DNA of 31,870 bases from an uncultured Romboutsia sp. (GCA_937880075.1 CALFLM010000099.1:1-31870); one strand, 5' to 3'; numbered from the stretch's first letter, positions 16,980 through 25,559 are shown. Notes: generated from the letters alone by a model not told the origin. Program-made: numbers and translations.

Positions 16980-16997
16980 TCTAGTGCAAATTAAATG

Positions 16998-17047
16998 ATA
17001 GGGATGTTTAAAATAACCAATAGAGTATTTTAAACATCCCTATTTTA
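16998..17047 (+). terminator. Terminator of the thiamine operon
   Basis: An 18-bp perfect stem ATAGGGATGTTTAAAATA with its complement around an 8-10 base loop, then TTTATTATA. Confidence 0.93.
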
Positions 17048-17340
17048 TTATACACAATAAATATATATTTAATAGATTAGTTTAAATTCTTAATAATAAA
17101 ATTATGTAAACTATATTATTTATAATAAAAATAGATATATAAATTAATCTTACTATTTAGATAATGTATATTGAATAAGTAAGGATTAAGTTGTATAACT
17201 GACAATTACATATTCATTAGTAAGAAATTATTCATTAGGTAAATTAATATAACCTAAATTAATAAAAAGTTAAAGTTAGTATATTATAAGTATGGTTGTT
17301 AAACATATTACTAATATAAAAAATATAAAAGAGGTATTTT
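17048..17340. other. AT-rich intergenic region
   Basis: No coding remnant or RNA structure stands out in these 293 bases. The 5' control region of the next exported-protein gene must lie here, but no clear promoter pair is seen. Confidence 0.4.
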
Positions 17341-18315
17341 ATGTTTAAAAAAAGACTGACAAGATTATTAATAATAATATTAATAAGTAGCACATTAGTA
17401 ATAAATGGAGAGAAAAATAAACCATCTAACCTTATACTAGGAGGGAATTATTTAGAAGAACCTAAGATAGAAGAAGATATTAAAGTTGATAATGAAGACG
17501 ATATCTATAGCTTAGAAAGATTTTTTAGACCTTCAAATAGTAAAATATTAAATTCTAAAAGAAATCTATTAAGTATTAATGATTATGGTAAAAAGCCATC
17601 TGATATTAAGCTTAACAAAGAATTATTAAAAACTCCTAAAGACACTATAATAAATTATTTTAGTGTATTAAGAGAAGCAGCAAATCCTTTGGATGATACC
17701 CAAACAGGATGTGGTACATTAGGTGATGCTATAGGTCCATATCCTTTAGCTTATAATTTTTTATCTAAATCATATAAAGAGAAAGTATCATATAAAGAAT
17801 ACTTTAAGTCTTTTAAAAATCAATTACACATAAACTTGATTAAGTTAAATGAAGTACCACCGGATAAAAACAGACCTAATGATATAAAGTATTTTGTAGA
17901 GCTAGAAGTTATAGAAGGAACAGATAAATCTAAAGGTGTATTTGCATATTATTATGGATATATTTATTTAGAAAATGAAGATGGTGTATATAAAATAAAA
18001 GATATGATGTATGCACCCGAAAATTATTTATGTGCTCCTTATCATGGATGGTCATGGGATGCAAAATATCTTGTTGAAATTGAATATGGTGGATGGTGCT
18101 CATTAGTAGATGGAGATGTTATTGTAAAAGATGATGGTTATGAAAGAAAAGTTTACTTTAAAGATAAAGATAAGAATGAGTATTATGTACTTTTTTACCA
18201 GTTAACCAATGGTGTAGATATAAAAATAGCAGATTATAAAAAAAATAAAGATGGAAAATGGGAACTTATATATATTAATCCTGAAAAGTGCTTAGAAAAT
18301 AAAAACAATCTATAA
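17341..18315 (+). CDS. Exported protein of unknown function
   Basis: The 324-residue product has a basic N-terminus and one hydrophobic segment (LLIIILISSTLVI, 9-21), a signal peptide or membrane anchor without lipobox. Residues 30-95 are polar and low-complexity, a likely linker. Residues 97-225 (PKDTIINYFSVLREAANPLDD, YPLAYNFLSKSYKEKVSYKEYFKSF) look like an NTF2-like domain with the helical lead and 'Y..LS...K...S..EY..S' pattern. The last 100 residues are beta-rich with aromatic motifs CAPYHGWSW and GGWCSL. I do not recognise a named family; NTF2-like is tentative. GAGG precedes the ATG. It stands alone, and probably acts outside the membrane. Confidence 0.8.
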   Translation: MFKKRLTRLLIIILISSTLVINGEKNKPSNLILGGNYLEEPKIEEDIKVDNEDDIYSLERFFRPSNSKILNSKRNLLSINDYGKKPSDIKLNKELLKTPKDTIINYFSVLREAANPLDDTQTGCGTLGDAIGPYPLAYNFLSKSYKEKVSYKEYFKSFKNQLHINLIKLNEVPPDKNRPNDIKYFVELEVIEGTDKSKGVFAYYYGYIYLENEDGVYKIKDMMYAPENYLCAPYHGWSWDAKYLVEIEYGGWCSLVDGDVIVKDDGYERKVYFKDKDKNEYYVLFYQLTNGVDIKIADYKKNKDGKWELIYINPEKCLENKNNL

Positions 18316-18459
18316 GGAACTTATGTATAGGACATATTTAAATAAATGACCTAAAACTATGAATGACAGTAGAAGTTATATTTAACGAAGGTATTATGGA
18401 AGGTAGTCAAGTAAAATGAAGAGCTAATGTTATCAAAGTTATTAATGAATAAAAATTTT

Positions 18460-18485
18460 AAAAAGTCCCAAATAGGGGCTTTTTT
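18460..18485 (+). terminator. Terminator after the exported-protein gene
   Basis: AAAAAGTCCC pairs with GGGGCTTTTT across a 5-base loop, then T-run and TTTACG. The stretch 18316-18459 ahead of it has a short frame at 18363 (MTVEVIFNEG...) interrupted by TGA, perhaps a gene end now decayed. Confidence 0.75.
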
Positions 18486-18649
18486 ACGTTGAGGTAAATA
18501 TAAAAAATATAATGCTATAAGAGTAATCATAAAATAAAATCATAAAATTATAATTAATAGTACTTAGTTAAACATATTATGTATTAGTAATAAATAATAT
18601 AAAACAATAAACTTTATTAAATGTATAAGATTTTAAGGGAGTGTGGGTA

Positions 18650-19378
18650 ATGGAATATATTGAAGGTTTTGCTAATAACAAAGGAGTAAATATATACTAT
18701 ATAGATAACGGAGTAAAATACTCAAAGAAAACACCACTATTAATATGCCCTGGATTAGCCGAATGTGCAAAGGATTATATAAAACTTATAAATAAAATAA
18801 CTGATAGAAGGTGTGTAGCATTATCTTTTAGAGGAAGGGGTATAAGCGATTCTCCAAATACTGGATATACATTAGAAGATCATATAGAAGATATAAAGGT
18901 AGTGATAAAAAAATTGAATTTAAAAGAGTTTTGTATTTTAGGTATATCAAGAGGTGTATCTTATGAATTAGGTTATTCAGTTTTAAACCCAGATACACTT
19001 AAAGGAATTATAATAAGTGAATACCCGCCACAACATAAAGAGATGTCTAATGGATGGGCAGAAGAATTTATAGAAATTTATAATAGTCACTGTGATTCTG
19101 TTTCTATAAGTTATGAAGTGTTAAAAAAGATAAAAGAGGAATCAGAGCAAGTTGATTTTAGAGAGGACTTGAAAAGAATTACTTGCCCATCGCTTATATT
19201 AAAAGGTAAGTTAGATGATAGTTTATTAAGTAATGAAGATATAGTAGATTATATAAATAATCTAAGCAGTCAAAGTATACTTATTAAAAGGTTTGATAAT
19301 GTAGGTCATAATATACAAAGTGAAGAGTTTGAACGACTAGCAAAATCAGTTGAGGAATTTTTAATATCTATAGATTAG
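18650..19378 (+). CDS. Alpha/beta-hydrolase fold protein
   Basis: The 242-residue product has the alpha/beta-hydrolase plan: oxyanion region CPGLAECAKDY, SFRGRGISDSP, the nucleophile elbow ILGISRGVSY (GxSxG type), acid Asp in KGKLDDSLL, and the base His in DNVGHNI near the C-terminus. It is probably a cytosolic esterase or C-C hydrolase; substrate unknown. I chose ATG 18650 with AAGGGAG at 18635-18641; the GTG at 18641 overlaps this ribosome site. It stands alone. Confidence 0.9.
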   Translation: MEYIEGFANNKGVNIYYIDNGVKYSKKTPLLICPGLAECAKDYIKLINKITDRRCVALSFRGRGISDSPNTGYTLEDHIEDIKVVIKKLNLKEFCILGISRGVSYELGYSVLNPDTLKGIIISEYPPQHKEMSNGWAEEFIEIYNSHCDSVSISYEVLKKIKEESEQVDFREDLKRITCPSLILKGKLDDSLLSNEDIVDYINNLSSQSILIKRFDNVGHNIQSEEFERLAKSVEEFLISID

Positions 19379-19481
19379 ATAAAAGTTCTAATAAATTGAA
19401 CAATAATGATTAATTTAAAAGTCTACAATTAATTATAGTAAAAAATTTAGTACTTTTTAAGTTTTATTTAAGTATATTTAA

Positions 19482-19511
19482 TTGACATAAACACAATCTT
19501 AAAGATATAAT
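19482..19511 (+). promoter_or_regulatory. Promoter of the second MATE gene
   Basis: TTGACA (19482-19487), 18-base spacer, TATAAT (19506-19511). The leader of about 120 bases contains repeat copy A. Confidence 0.75.
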
Positions 19512-19535
19512 TTATATTTGGGTATTTTTATACAA

Positions 19536-19615
19536 TAAAGTATTATAAAATATATTTGCTATGTATAAATTGTAATCCAATAATTATTTTGAGCTAGAAG
19601 AATTTTTTATTTAAA
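19536..19615 (+). repeat. Dispersed intergenic repeat, copy A (internally deleted)
   Basis: 19538-19594 matches copy B at 21016-21073 at roughly four bases in five (AAGTATTATAAAATATAT..., TGTATAAATTGTAATC, ATTATTTTGAGC). After GAGC it jumps directly to AGAAGAATTTTTTATTT, which corresponds to the 3' end of copy D (GAGCGAAGCGAATTTTTTAG), so the middle is missing. It lies in the leader of the MATE gene. Confidence 0.65.
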
Positions 19616-19638
19616 ATTAAATAGGCTAGAGGTGAATT

Positions 19639-20991
19639 ATGACAAATGATATGACAAAGGGAAGTCCCTTAAAAATTTTCATACTATTTTCTATACCACT
19701 ACTTATAGGAAATATATTTCAACAATTATATAGTATGGTCGATACTATAATAGTAGGTAGATTCGTAGGAGTTAATGCTCTAGCAGCAGTAGGTTCTACA
19801 GGATCAATGTTTTTTTTAGTAAATGGAATGATACTAGGACTAACAAGCGGGTTCTCCGTATTAGTTTCTCAAAAATTTGGAGCAAAAGATGAAGAAGGAG
19901 TAAAAAAAGCAGTAGCTAGTAATATAAAGTTAACAGTAATTTCAACACTAATAATTACAGTAGTTGCATTATTAGTAAAAAATCCATTGCTGTCTATGAT
20001 GAATACTCCAGATAATATTTTAAATGATGCAAACACATATATAACTATAATATTTGCAGGTATATTTACTCAAACAGCTTATAATATGGCAGCGGGGATA
20101 TTAAGAGCGTTAGGAGATAGCAAAACTCCATTATATTTTTTAATAATATCATCAATACTTAACATAGTTTTAGATTTAGTATTTATTGTTAACTTTAAAA
20201 TGGGCGTTGCAGGAGCAGCTTATGCAACAAATATAGCTCAAGGTTTTTCTGCATTATTATGTTTAGCATATAGTTATAAGAAATTTATGGTTTTAAGACT
20301 TAATAAAAAAGATTTTAACGTAGAAAAGGATTACTATAAAACACATTTAAAAATTGGGATACCGATGGGATTACAGTTCTCAGTAACAGCGATTGGGGTG
20401 ATTATAGTTCAAAGTGCTGTAAATGTATTTGGATCAAACATTATAGCATCTTATACAGCATCATCTAAGGCGCTTCAATTAGTTATGCAGCCACTAGTTT
20501 CATTTGGAGTTACAATAGCAACTTATGCAGGTCAAAACTTAGGAGCTAAAAACTATGACCGTATAAGATATGGAATGAAAATAATGAACATTATTTCTAT
20601 AGTAACTAGTATAATAGCGGGAGCTGTTTTAGTGTTCTTTGGAAAGTATTTTGTAATGCTATTTATAGAAAATCCAAGTGATGAAATAATTAGATATGCT
20701 CAAGAGGTATTAAATTATTCTGCGGCATTTATGATATTCTTAGGGGCTATATTTATATATAGAAACGTGCTACAAGGTATGGGAGAGTCTTTTGTACCTA
20801 TGATGGCAGGTATTTATGAGTTAATAGCTAGAAGTTTAGTTGTTTTTATACTACCAAAGTACATTGGATTTGCTGGTATATGCTTAGCAGACCCAATTGC
20901 ATGGGTAGCAGCAGCTCTTCCTCTAATGTTTACTTATTATAGTAAAATTAAAAAGATAATTCCAGAAAATCAAGAAGGTATTGCTACATAG
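19639..20991 (+). CDS. MATE family efflux transporter
   Basis: The 450-residue product has 12 predicted helices with classical MATE motifs: PLLIGNIFQQLYSMVDTIIVGRFVGVNALAAVGSTG at the first helix and its repeat near residue 240 (GIPMGLQFSVTAIGVIIVQSAVNVFG), plus GLTSGFSVLVSQKFGAKDEEGV. It belongs to the NorM/DinF-type, close to many Clostridia drug/Na+ antiporters, and is a different subfamily from the one at 9941-11311. GAGGTGAATT precedes the ATG. Flanked by direct repeats A and B and by its own promoter and terminator, it is a self-contained cassette. Substrate unknown. Confidence 0.94.
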   Translation: MTNDMTKGSPLKIFILFSIPLLIGNIFQQLYSMVDTIIVGRFVGVNALAAVGSTGSMFFLVNGMILGLTSGFSVLVSQKFGAKDEEGVKKAVASNIKLTVISTLIITVVALLVKNPLLSMMNTPDNILNDANTYITIIFAGIFTQTAYNMAAGILRALGDSKTPLYFLIISSILNIVLDLVFIVNFKMGVAGAAYATNIAQGFSALLCLAYSYKKFMVLRLNKKDFNVEKDYYKTHLKIGIPMGLQFSVTAIGVIIVQSAVNVFGSNIIASYTASSKALQLVMQPLVSFGVTIATYAGQNLGAKNYDRIRYGMKIMNIISIVTSIIAGAVLVFFGKYFVMLFIENPSDEIIRYAQEVLNYSAAFMIFLGAIFIYRNVLQGMGESFVPMMAGIYELIARSLVVFILPKYIGFAGICLADPIAWVAAALPLMFTYYSKIKKIIPENQEGIAT

Positions 20992-21008
20992 TAGCAATAC
21001 CTTTTTTA
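20975..21008 (+). terminator. Terminator overlapping the MATE stop codon
   Basis: AAGGTATTGCTAC, ATA loop, GTAGCAATACCTT (13-bp stem), then TTTTT. The TAG stop lies in the loop side of the stem. Confidence 0.92.
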
Positions 21009-21009
21009 A

Positions 21010-21136
21010 TATACTAAGGTATTATAAAGTATATATTCTGTGGATAATTTGTAATCTCATAATTGTTTTGAGCAACGTATGTATCTGTATAGGGAGCAAA
21101 GATATATCGTTGGCGAAATGAACGAAGTGAATTTAC
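21010..21136 (+). repeat. Dispersed intergenic repeat, copy B
   Basis: It begins right after the MATE terminator. Blocks shared with other copies: GGTATTATAAAGTATA, CTGTGGATAA, TTTTGAGCAACG, TATATCGTTGGCGAAATGAACGAAGTGAAT. CAAC (21073-21076) and GTTG (21109-21112) form the stem that varies in step with copies C and D. Its 3' end merges with an exporter gene remnant. Confidence 0.75.
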
Positions 21137-21332
21137 AGCATTAGTAGATAAAGGTGTAGTTTCTGGAGATGCAGTAACTGAAAACTACTCAAAAACATCA
21201 ACAGATGAAGAAATTCAAAAGATTATGTTATTTATTATACCAGTAATACTAATAATCCTTATGATAAGTACTAGTTCTTGGTTTGAACCATTTTATTTAA
21301 AAAAGATAAATAATGAAAATTCGATTTGCTAA
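21135..21332 (+). pseudogene. Fragment of an RND/MMPL-family exporter
   Basis: A 65-codon frame without start begins at the edge of repeat B and stops at TAA 21330. It reads TALVDKGVVSGDAVTENYSK, then DEEIQKIMLF, then one hydrophobic helix IIPVILIILMISTSSWFEPF. This is like the junction between the extracytoplasmic domain and a membrane helix in MMPL/HAE3-type RND exporters (SSWFEP before the next helix). Both the roughly thousand-residue remainder and any start are missing. The gene must have been lost by deletion, with the repeat at the left junction. Identification rests on motif memory only. Confidence 0.55.
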
Positions 21333-21383
21333 GAATTTATAAAACATGGTATTCTTAATATATATAAGTAAGGAGGTTTATAA

Positions 21384-22805
21384 TTGATGATTGAATTAAT
21401 GATTATATCTAGTTTAGTATTGCTAATTTCAATAACCTCAAGTAAAGTATTGTATAAATTTGGAGTTCCAATACTACTTATTTTTATTGCATTAGGAATG
21501 CTATTTGGATCTGATGGTATTGTGGGGATATATTTTTCAGATTATGAATTAACTAAAGAGATAAGTTCAATTGCATTAGTTATTATAATGTTTTATGGGG
21601 GATTTGGAACTAATTGGTCAATGGCAAAGCCATCAGCCCTCTCATCTATACTTATGTCAACCTTAGGAGTAATAATAACCGCAACTCTTACCGGATTATT
21701 TTCACACCTTGTACTAGGAACTACATTATTAGAAGGATTACTTATAGGAGCGGTAGTGGCATCTACAGATGCTGCATCAGTATTTGCAATATTACGTTCG
21801 CAGAAACTAAATTTAAAAGGCTCACTTGCACCTTTATTAGAAGTTGAAAGTGGGAGTAATGATCCAGTTGCTTATATGGCCACATTATCAATATTACTAC
21901 TTATGGATAATAAAGGGATAGCCACTTTATTACCTATGGTAATAAAACAAATTGTATTTGGATTGTTGATTGGAATTTTACTCGCAAAGTGCACTATATT
22001 TTTTATAAAAAGTTTAAAGTTTGAGATAAAAGGATTTTATCCGATATTCATATTAGCTATAGCAATATTATCATATTCACTAAGTGAATCTTTAGGTGGT
22101 AACGGATACTTAAGTGTTTATATGTCTGGAATAATTCTTGGAAATAGTAACCATATACCTTATAAAAAAAGTTTGTTTCAATTCTTTGATTGTATTTCTT
22201 GGATTATGCAAATAGTTTTATTCTTTATGTTAGGTCTGTTATCTTTTCCATCAAAGCTTATTAATATAATAGGTATATCAGTGCCTATTTCTATATTTAT
22301 GATTCTTGTTGCTAGACCAATAGCTACATTTATAACATTATATCCATTTAAATACTCAATAAAAGAAAAGTTATTTATTTCTTGGGTTGGGTTAAGAGGA
22401 GCTGCATCTATAGTTTTTGCTATATATGCAACTACTTATGGTGTTAATATGACGTATGATATTTATCATATTGTTTTTTTCGTAGCATTATTTTCTGTAT
22501 CAATTCAAGGAACCTTACTTCCTAAAGTTGCCAAAAAACTTGATTTAGTTGATGATAGCACTTTAGTATTAAAAACGTTTAATGATTATGCAAGTGATAT
22601 AGATAGACAATTAATAGAAGTAAGTGTTACTCCTAAGAGTAGGTTTGTAAATAAGAGTATTGCAGATGCAGATATAGCAGAGGATATTTTAATACTTATG
22701 ATAAAGCGAAGGGGAAAAACTATAGTACCTAAAGGTGTTACAATTATAGAAGATGGAGATGTATTAGTTATTACTGGAGATAATTTAGATCAGATTTCAT
22801 TGTAA
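21384..22805 (+). CDS. Potassium/proton antiporter, CPA1 family with RCK-C domain (NhaP2/CvrA-like)
   Basis: The 473-residue product has about 12 membrane helices (1-390) with CPA1 motifs: FGVPILLIFIALGMLFGSDG, VVASTDAASVFAILRSQ (the ion-binding TDAA region), LLEVESGSNDPVAYM, and WVGLRGAASIVFAI. The C-terminal 80 residues form a TrkA-C/RCK-C ligand domain (KSRFVNKSIADADIAEDILILMIKRRGK...EDGDVLVITG). It should expel K+ (or Na+) against H+ for pH or osmotic control. TTG at 21384 is 7 bases behind AGGAGG and ATG at 21387 is 10 behind; either may be used. Monocistronic, with terminator at 22811. Confidence 0.93.
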   Translation: MMIELMIISSLVLLISITSSKVLYKFGVPILLIFIALGMLFGSDGIVGIYFSDYELTKEISSIALVIIMFYGGFGTNWSMAKPSALSSILMSTLGVIITATLTGLFSHLVLGTTLLEGLLIGAVVASTDAASVFAILRSQKLNLKGSLAPLLEVESGSNDPVAYMATLSILLLMDNKGIATLLPMVIKQIVFGLLIGILLAKCTIFFIKSLKFEIKGFYPIFILAIAILSYSLSESLGGNGYLSVYMSGIILGNSNHIPYKKSLFQFFDCISWIMQIVLFFMLGLLSFPSKLINIIGISVPISIFMILVARPIATFITLYPFKYSIKEKLFISWVGLRGAASIVFAIYATTYGVNMTYDIYHIVFFVALFSVSIQGTLLPKVAKKLDLVDDSTLVLKTFNDYASDIDRQLIEVSVTPKSRFVNKSIADADIAEDILILMIKRRGKTIVPKGVTIIEDGDVLVITGDNLDQISL

Positions 22806-22810
22806 AATAA

Positions 22811-22848
22811 AAGAGTACTCTTATTTATTAAGTAAGAGTACTTTTTAC
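22811..22848 (+). terminator. Terminator of the antiporter gene
   Basis: AGTACTCTTA pairs with TAAGAGTACT across a 9-base loop, followed by TTTTTACG, which also opens repeat copy C. Confidence 0.87.
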
Positions 22849-23035
22849 GTATCAGGAAATTATAGCATGAAAAGTTTTGTGGATAACCTATGAATATAAT
22901 TAATAAATACAAAATTATATTTTGAAATGCTTCTTCAATATAGTGGATTAAGCAATGTATGTAGCAAGGATATATAATTGGCAAAATTAAATGTTCGATT
23001 ACACATCGCTCAATCGAAGCGAAATTTTTATATGT
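22842..23035 (+). repeat. Dispersed intergenic repeat, copy C (longest full copy)
   Basis: Order of blocks: TTTTTACGTATCAGGAAATTATA, TTTTGTGGATAACCTATGAATATAAT, TTTTGAAATGCTTC, AGTGGATTAAGCAATGTATGTAGC, ATATATAATTGGCAAAAT, CGAAGCGAAATTTTTATATG. CAAT (22953-22956) pairs with ATTG (22977-22980) where copies B and D have CAAC and GTTG. Near 22993-23020 an extra hairpin TTCGATT/AATCGAA is present. No gene in it is credible. Confidence 0.75.
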
Positions 23036-23085
23036 AAAAGTAATAATATAAACACTTAAAAAACAATTATACGTTTATAAATGAG

Positions 23086-23114
23086 TTGACATAATTAAAA
23101 AAAATAGATAAAAT
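23086..23114 (+). promoter_or_regulatory. Promoter of the marR-FUSC operon
   Basis: TTGACA (23086-23091), 17-base spacer, TAAAAT (23109-23114). Confidence 0.75.
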
Positions 23115-23135
23115 ATAGTTAACAAAGTCAACTAT
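23115..23135 (+). promoter_or_regulatory. Palindromic operator, likely MarR site
   Basis: ATAGTTAACAAAGTCAACTAT is a 21-base palindrome with two mismatched pairs; it starts at the base after the -10 box and spans the predicted transcript start. Such a site fits autorepression by the MarR protein encoded 48 bases downstream. Confidence 0.65.
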
Positions 23136-23182
23136 AATGAATATTATATAAGGTCAGTCGATTTAGAAAGTGGTGAATAAAT

Positions 23183-23620
23183 ATGGACGACTTAAATTGG
23201 ATATATATGATAGAAAAAATGCAAGAAATAAGCTTATTTTCAAGAACGATTATACATCGAGCTACTAAAGAGTATGATATACCAGCACAACATTTGGATT
23301 TATTATCACAACTTATAACTCACAAAGAAGGTTTAACCCCAATGTACCTTAGTAAAATTATGGGTGTAAATAAAACAATCATAAGCAGAGTAATAGATAG
23401 CTTAAATCAAGGAGGATATGTAGTTAAAACCAAAGATCCGAGAGATAAAAGAAGCTATTTTGTTTCTATTACAGAACTAGGTAGAGAAAAATTAGATAAA
23501 ATATACAAATATTATTTAAGTCCAATTTATGAACTACGTAGAAAGTTGGGTTATGAAGATTTTTTTGAATTAATGTCTTGTATAGAAAAGGCAAATCAAA
23601 AAATGAATCAAGATGAATAG
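23183..23620 (+). CDS. MarR family transcriptional regulator
   Basis: The 145-residue winged-helix product fits MarR proteins: helical dimer part (1-35), helix-turn-helix GLTPMYLSKIMGVNKTIISRVIDSLNQGG around 50-78, and the wing KTKDPRDKRSYFVSITELG with the family DxRxKR motif. The C-terminal helices complete the dimer interface. It should bind a small ligand and repress its own operon through the palindrome at 23115-23135. The next gene, an FUSC-type exporter, starts 11 bases later. GTGGTGAATAA precedes the ATG. Confidence 0.93.
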   Translation: MDDLNWIYMIEKMQEISLFSRTIIHRATKEYDIPAQHLDLLSQLITHKEGLTPMYLSKIMGVNKTIISRVIDSLNQGGYVVKTKDPRDKRSYFVSITELGREKLDKIYKYYLSPIYELRRKLGYEDFFELMSCIEKANQKMNQDE

Positions 23621-23631
23621 GAGAGTGTATA

Positions 23632-24714
23632 ATGAGCTTTTATCAAGCGATGCAATTAGGGGCAATTAACTTAAAACATTTAATTAAAAATACGCAAGAT
23701 ACAAAGTTAAAACAAAAGTATATAACAGCTTTTATTCTTAAGAACATACTATGTCTTTTATTTTGTATTTTTGTGGTAATATTTTTTAGCACTATTTTTG
23801 GTAATGAAAATAGTATAGTAGGGGTTATAACTGCTGTTTCTATACTAACTTTTAGGTTTTCGAATTTAGATTTTGATGTAAAACAATCAGCGTTTACGCT
23901 ATTTGGTATATTTTGTATACTTATGGTCGGACCATATTTAGCAGGTATATCAACACCAATAGTAAAATTTGTTATAAACTTTATTTCAATAATGACGATA
24001 GTTATTTTAGCATGCCATAATGTGTTATTATCCAATCAATCAATATTAGTATTATCATATTTACTTTTATATGGATCTCAAGTTAATGATATAAATGTAT
24101 ATATTAATCGTGTATGTGCATTAGCATTAGGTGGCATTATAGTAACTGGAATTTTTTATATAAAGCAAAGAAAAGTAAAGTTTGAAAATAAATTTTCTGA
24201 TATCATAAAAGGTGTTAATTTTAGTAATGATAGAACTAAGTGGCAACTAAAGCTTACACTTGCAGTATGTTCAGGTATACTAATAGGTGAATTACTAAAT
24301 TTACCAAAAACAATATGGATAGGTTTTGCATGTATGTCAATAGTTCATCCACATAAAGATAAAATTGATATTCGTTGTAAAGATAGAATTCCATTTGCTA
24401 TTTTAGGAGCTTTAATGTATTCTATTTTATATTTTATTTTCCCAAAAGAATCTATAGCATTAATAGGAATGCTAGGTGGAATTATGGCTGGATTCTCTGC
24501 AACATATAAATGGCAAACTGCATTTAACGCATTTGGTGGTTTAACTTCAGCAGTGCCAACTTTAGGATTAGAAATAGCTATAACATTTCGTATAGTAAAT
24601 AATATATTTGGAGCTATGTATGGAAGATTATTTAGCAAGATATTTGATAAAATTGAAGAGAAAATCATAAATAGAAATATAGTTGAAGAAATTACAACAA
24701 GTGGCGAAATATAA
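23632..24714 (+). CDS. FUSC family (aromatic acid exporter-like) membrane protein
   Basis: The 360-residue product has two sets of membrane helices (about 35-175 and 205-330) as in FUSC/ArAE proteins, with a short soluble linker around 175-200 and a helical C-terminus. The second half carries KLTLAVCSGILIGELLNLPKTIWIGFACMSIVHP, the FUSC core motif. Relatives export toxic aromatic compounds such as p-hydroxybenzoate or fusaric acid. It is shorter than Proteobacterial AaeB, as usual for Firmicutes. It is co-transcribed with marR (11-base gap, GGAGAG ribosome site), so its substrate is likely the MarR ligand (inference). Confidence 0.88.
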   Translation: MSFYQAMQLGAINLKHLIKNTQDTKLKQKYITAFILKNILCLLFCIFVVIFFSTIFGNENSIVGVITAVSILTFRFSNLDFDVKQSAFTLFGIFCILMVGPYLAGISTPIVKFVINFISIMTIVILACHNVLLSNQSILVLSYLLLYGSQVNDINVYINRVCALALGGIIVTGIFYIKQRKVKFENKFSDIIKGVNFSNDRTKWQLKLTLAVCSGILIGELLNLPKTIWIGFACMSIVHPHKDKIDIRCKDRIPFAILGALMYSILYFIFPKESIALIGMLGGIMAGFSATYKWQTAFNAFGGLTSAVPTLGLEIAITFRIVNNIFGAMYGRLFSKIFDKIEEKIINRNIVEEITTSGEI

Positions 24715-24760
24715 AATAAAGGTTTATCTGCATTGATCTGTAGATGAACCTTTATTTTTA
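24715..24760 (+). terminator. Terminator of the marR-FUSC operon
   Basis: AATAAAGGTTTATCT pairs with AGATGAACCTTTATT (one T-G pair), then TTTTATATA. Confidence 0.9.
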
Positions 24761-24893
24761 TATAAGCAGAACTTTATGAAATTTTCTAAAATGATTTTTA
24801 ATCACATTATGGTATTTTTTTATATTTTACTATATACAGAAAATTAATATTAAAATGCTATACTTTCGTTGACATTTAAATATTGAATTTTTG

Positions 24894-24928
24894 GCAAAAT
24901 AAAAGAGCATAGACTTTGTCTACGCTCT
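24894..24928 (-). terminator. Minus-strand terminator without an evident gene
   Basis: Minus strand AGAGCGTAGAC, AAA loop, GTCTATGCTCT (one G-T pair), then TTTTATTTT. Just upstream on the same strand are two more small hairpins, GTTG/CAAC (24932-24950 region) and ATTGTG/CACAAT (24959-24977). A possible promoter TTGAAT, 17, TAAAAT lies near 25045-25073. Together they suggest a small minus-strand RNA of about 130-150 bases, or the tail of a lost gene. Confidence 0.5.
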
Positions 24929-25545
24929 GAATGTTGTTATTATAGCAACACTTTTTTCTATTGTGATAAGACACAATAAACTAATAAGATATTTTTTTAG
25001 GAATTTATTATAAAAATATTAATTATTAATAATTCAAATATATTTTAATACATTTCTTTACATCATTCAACATTTTTCTACAAAAAAATAAAAAGAATAT
25101 TTTTTCTACAATGCTCTTAAATTTAATTAAATTTCTAATTTTATACTTCCTTTTCCTTTTATTACTATATATCGGAACTTTCTAAAAAACTAAATAATTT
25201 CGTTAAAAAATTTTATCTAGCTTACTTGAGTTTATTTCCAATACTTAAAGGAATAATATCATTATACACATCATCATCTATTGCAAAATTATAGTAAATA
25301 AATTAGCTAAATTTTATACTTCTTGCATATTTAATTTCAAATATTATAGTAACCATTCTTCAGAATTATTGCTAATAATTTTAATATACTATATTGTTTG
25401 GAATTTTATTATTGTAAAACTTAACTAGCACAATGAGTTAATTAAAAACTATTTATACATACTCTTTTTTTATAATTTTTAGCTTTTAAAGAGATATAAA
25501 TATAAAAAACTAATCATATAAATATTATTGACAAGCAAAATAAAT
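24929..25545. other. Long AT-rich gap before zorA-like gene
   Basis: No intact gene is seen on either strand. On the minus strand 25302-25222 reads FIYYNFAIDDDVYNDIIPLSIGNKLK in pieces before a stop, which looks like an old coding remnant but has no recognisable family. The zorA-like promoter is probably in the last 100 bases (TTTATACATACTC..., TTGACA at 25528 is too close to the start to serve). Confidence 0.45.
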
Positions 25546-25559
25546 AAGGGGTGATATAC

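Noticed and set aside
18363..18449. Short frame MTVEVIFNEG...QVK, TGA, RANVIKVINE
   Set aside because: It could be a gene tail with a Trp-to-stop change, but it is too short to assign.
18481..18530. Further copy of the repeat (TTTTTTACGTTGAGG)
   Set aside because: Only the first dozen bases match; not enough to include.
22790..22984. Minus-strand 64-codon frame after the antiporter
   Set aside because: It lies across the terminator and repeat copy C and has no ribosome site.
25222..25302. Minus-strand coding-like stretch of 26 residues
   Set aside because: No start, no family; may be chance in AT-rich DNA.
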